DNA of 64,000 nt, taken from Nitrospirae bacterium MYbin6. GTDB taxonomy: Bacteria; Nitrospirota; Thermodesulfovibrionia; Thermodesulfovibrionales; Magnetobacteriaceae. The DNA is taken from NCBI GenBank assembly GCA_002753305.1, contig PEAC01000002.1, forward strand, positions 1-64,000, in the 5' to 3' direction. Below, in pieces: positions 62,515-64,000 of this stretch (within the stretch, counting starts at the first letter, position 1; every line of letters begins with the position of its first letter). The notes below the pieces were generated by a model that saw only the letters and a list, made by a program, of their open reading frames with translations, did not search any database and had not been told where the DNA came from. Made by a program: the position numbers and the translations under genes.

Positions 62515-63315
62515 ATGGAATTTACCGATGACCAGGTAATCCGCTACAGCCGCCACATAATATTGCCGGAGGTTGGGGGCAAGGGGCAGGCAAAGATTTC
62601 CGCGGCCAAGGTGTTCTTAATCGGGGCCGGCGGGCTTGGCAGCCCTATCAGTTATTATCTGGCCGCCGCCGGGGTGGGCAGGATTGCAATTGTTGATGAT
62701 GACGTAGTGGACCTGAGCAACCTTCAGCGCCAGATACTCCATAGCACAAAGACCGTGGGGGTAGCGAAGGTGGAATCCGCAAAGGCCACCTTAGAGGCCC
62801 TAAACCCTGACGTGGAAATCATCGCGATAAAAGACCGTCTGACGCCTGAAAACATACTTGGCTATATAAAGGACTATGACATTGTGATAGACGGAAGCGA
62901 CAACTTCCCGACAAGATACCTCGTAAATGATGCCTGTGTGATTTCGGGAAAACCGCTGTCAAGCGGGGCTGTGCTGAAATTTGAGGGGCAGGTGACGACT
63001 ATAATTCCGAAAGAGGGGCACTGTTACCGCTGTCTCTTCGAGGAGATGCCTCCGGATGGGCTTGTGCCTTCATGCCAGGAGGGAGGAGTGCTTGGCGTGC
63101 TGCCCGGCATTATAGGCGGCCTTCAGGCGATGGAAGTCCTCAAGATAATTCTCGGCAAGGGCGATGTCTTAATAAATACGCTCCTGATATATGACGCACT
63201 CAGGACGAACTTCAGAAAAGTAAAAGTACCCAAAAACCCTGAATGCCCCGTCTGCGGCAAAACCCCGTCAATTACGAAACTGGGCAACTACGAGGCAAAC
63301 TACTGCCGCGCGTAA
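62515..63315 (+). CDS. MoeB/ThiF-family adenylyltransferase
   Basis: 266 residues of the E1-like fold: VFLIGAGGLGSPISYYLAAAGVG (ATP site), DDVVDLSNLQRQILH, catalytic Cys in VPSCQEGGVLGVLPGIIGG, and two CxxC zinc pairs (CYRC, CPVC). It activates the C-terminal Gly of a ThiS/MoaD-like carrier by adenylation, the carrier at 54.2 kb being the obvious partner. It has no C-terminal rhodanese domain, so TusA or a rhodanese must give the sulfur. Start is 3 bases after the TusA stop. Confidence 0.94.
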   Translation: MEFTDDQVIRYSRHIILPEVGGKGQAKISAAKVFLIGAGGLGSPISYYLAAAGVGRIAIVDDDVVDLSNLQRQILHSTKTVGVAKVESAKATLEALNPDVEIIAIKDRLTPENILGYIKDYDIVIDGSDNFPTRYLVNDACVISGKPLSSGAVLKFEGQVTTIIPKEGHCYRCLFEEMPPDGLVPSCQEGGVLGVLPGIIGGLQAMEVLKIILGKGDVLINTLLIYDALRTNFRKVKVPKNPECPVCGKTPSITKLGNYEANYCRA

Positions 63316-63344
63316 AACGGTCGTAAAACGGCGCTAACGCTGCA

Positions 63345-64000
63345 TTAGTTAAATAGTATTCCTATTAATTGTTTGCCGCCTTTATCATCGTCAATAAACG
63401 TAATACTTGCCTGCAGCCCTGTTACCGTGCCGTCTGCCTGCTTCACCTCCAACTGTTGATAGAGCGTCCCCATCTCATACAACTCCTGAAACTTCTTCTT
63501 GTTTGTGTCATTCAGCAGAAAGACGGTCTCTACGTTTTTATCTTTAACATCGTTGATGTCGGCGTATTTAAGGAGTTTCAGGCCTGTTTTATTGACCGAC
63601 AAGATATTGCCCGATGGCTCGACGACACAGATTCCCATCTTACAGCTATCCATAAACTGCTCCAGCACATCGGACAGATACTTCCATTTGTCTATTTTTG
63701 TCTTAATCTTCTTGCTGTCTTCTATCATCCTGTTCATGAAGTCGTCGGCATTATACATTTTAACCAGATGGTCAACCGTTTCGACGAGTTCCTGTTCATC
63801 CCATGGCTTGTGAATGTACTTATTGACGGCCCCTTTGTTTATGGCGTCAACGGCCGCGTCTATATCGGAATACCCTGTCAGGAGTATTTTTTTACACTGA
63901 GGTTTAATCTTATTAACCTCCGAAAGAAGCGCCGCCCCTGTCATTATTGGCATTCTTTGGTCTGATATGACAACTGCCACTTCTACTTCTGAGATAATAT
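63345..64000 (-). CDS. Receiver-PAS response regulator (5' end cut by window)
   Basis: The frame is open to the right edge, so the first part of the receiver is missing. Seen are the phospho-acceptor Asp in VVISDQRMPIMTGAALL, ILLTGYSDIDAAVDAI and the Lys in KYIHKPWDEQEL, then a coiled coil and a PAS domain (LEQFMDSCKMGICVVEPSGN to SITFID). The front is of the kind seen in RpfG-type receivers. No enzyme domain follows the PAS domain. It faces the MoeB gene convergently with 29 bases between. Confidence 0.88.
   Translation of the reverse strand, partial: IISEVEVAVVISDQRMPIMTGAALLSEVNKIKPQCKKILLTGYSDIDAAVDAINKGAVNKYIHKPWDEQELVETVDHLVKMYNADDFMNRMIEDSKKIKTKIDKWKYLSDVLEQFMDSCKMGICVVEPSGNILSVNKTGLKLLKYADINDVKDKNVETVFLLNDTNKKKFQELYEMGTLYQQLEVKQADGTVTGLQASITFIDDDKGGKQLIGILFN

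Overview
The window reads as a chromosomal stretch of a Gram-negative, flagellated, signalling-rich anaerobe or microaerophile. The mix of a KaiB/KaiC clock pair, many receiver/PAS kinases, SpoIIE-type phosphatases with STAS partners, HD-GYP, HDOD and PilZ proteins, a polysulfide-reductase-like molybdoenzyme and protein-thiocarboxylate sulfur genes fits a deep-branching Nitrospirota (Thermodesulfovibrionia, possibly magnetotactic) or Desulfobacterota-like organism. That placement is inferred from gene content and style, not from a marker gene.

Layout. 1-6.7 kb: a clock locus, with the end of a receiver protein carrying a KaiA/RsbU-type C-terminal domain, then kaiB, kaiC, a receiver-PAS-histidine kinase, a receiver-winged-helix regulator, a second receiver-PAS-kinase and a small receiver. 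6.7-12.7 kb (mostly minus): tRNA-Leu, hisE/hisI, a cyclic-nucleotide-binding protein, cutA, an AlgI-like acyltransferase, an amidohydrolase with an EF-hand-like loop and a DUF6765-like protein. 13-16.5 kb: a Cys-rich miniprotein, pgi, a PAP2 phosphatase. 17-22.5 kb: a cytochrome c/VCBS-repeat fusion, a FUSC-like membrane protein, PilZ-motA-motB and a STAS/SEC14-like protein. 22.5-29.9 kb (minus): a PAS/GAF/HD-GYP protein, then a molybdoenzyme cluster (NrfD, lipoprotein, 4x[4Fe-4S] protein, catalytic subunit, rhodanese, monohaem cytochrome) and a nucleotidyltransferase remnant. 30-33.7 kb: an RsbU/RsbW/RsbV-like partner-switching set running into mlaE-mlaF. 33.8-42.9 kb: FAD-linked oxidase, UDP-sugar dehydrogenase, a GT-C-like membrane protein, an HPr-kinase/PEPCK-like P-loop protein, hemB and a double cyclic-nucleotide-binding protein. 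43-50.4 kb: STAS plus receiver/SpoIIE phosphatase, an SLC13-type transporter, two ABC_sub_bind-type periplasmic sensor proteins (one a histidine kinase) and a ComA-like phosphosulfolactate synthase. 50.4-52.9 kb: an apparently lower-GC acquired island with a transposase remnant, a cytosine-5 methyltransferase, a putative restriction enzyme and Vsr. 53-64 kb: two threonine synthases around a ThiS/MoaD-like carrier and a NIL protein, an HDOD protein, tRNA-Asp, a metallo-beta-lactamase protein, creatininase, a release-factor-like protein, a rhodanese interrupted by an in-frame UGA, an aminotransferase, homoserine dehydrogenase, TusA-like and MoeB/ThiF-like proteins and a partial receiver-PAS protein.

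The two most notable points are (i) a KaiA-like protein encoded directly upstream of a very cyanobacterium-like kaiB-kaiC pair whose KaiC keeps the dual phosphorylation site, which would be a complete three-component oscillator outside Cyanobacteria, and (ii) a probable selenocysteine-containing periplasmic rhodanese with a SECIS-like hairpin after the UGA. A secondary theme is sulfur chemistry: the polysulfide-type reductase, two rhodaneses, a sulfur-carrier/NIL pair, a TusA/MoeB pair next to homoserine dehydrogenase, and ComA.
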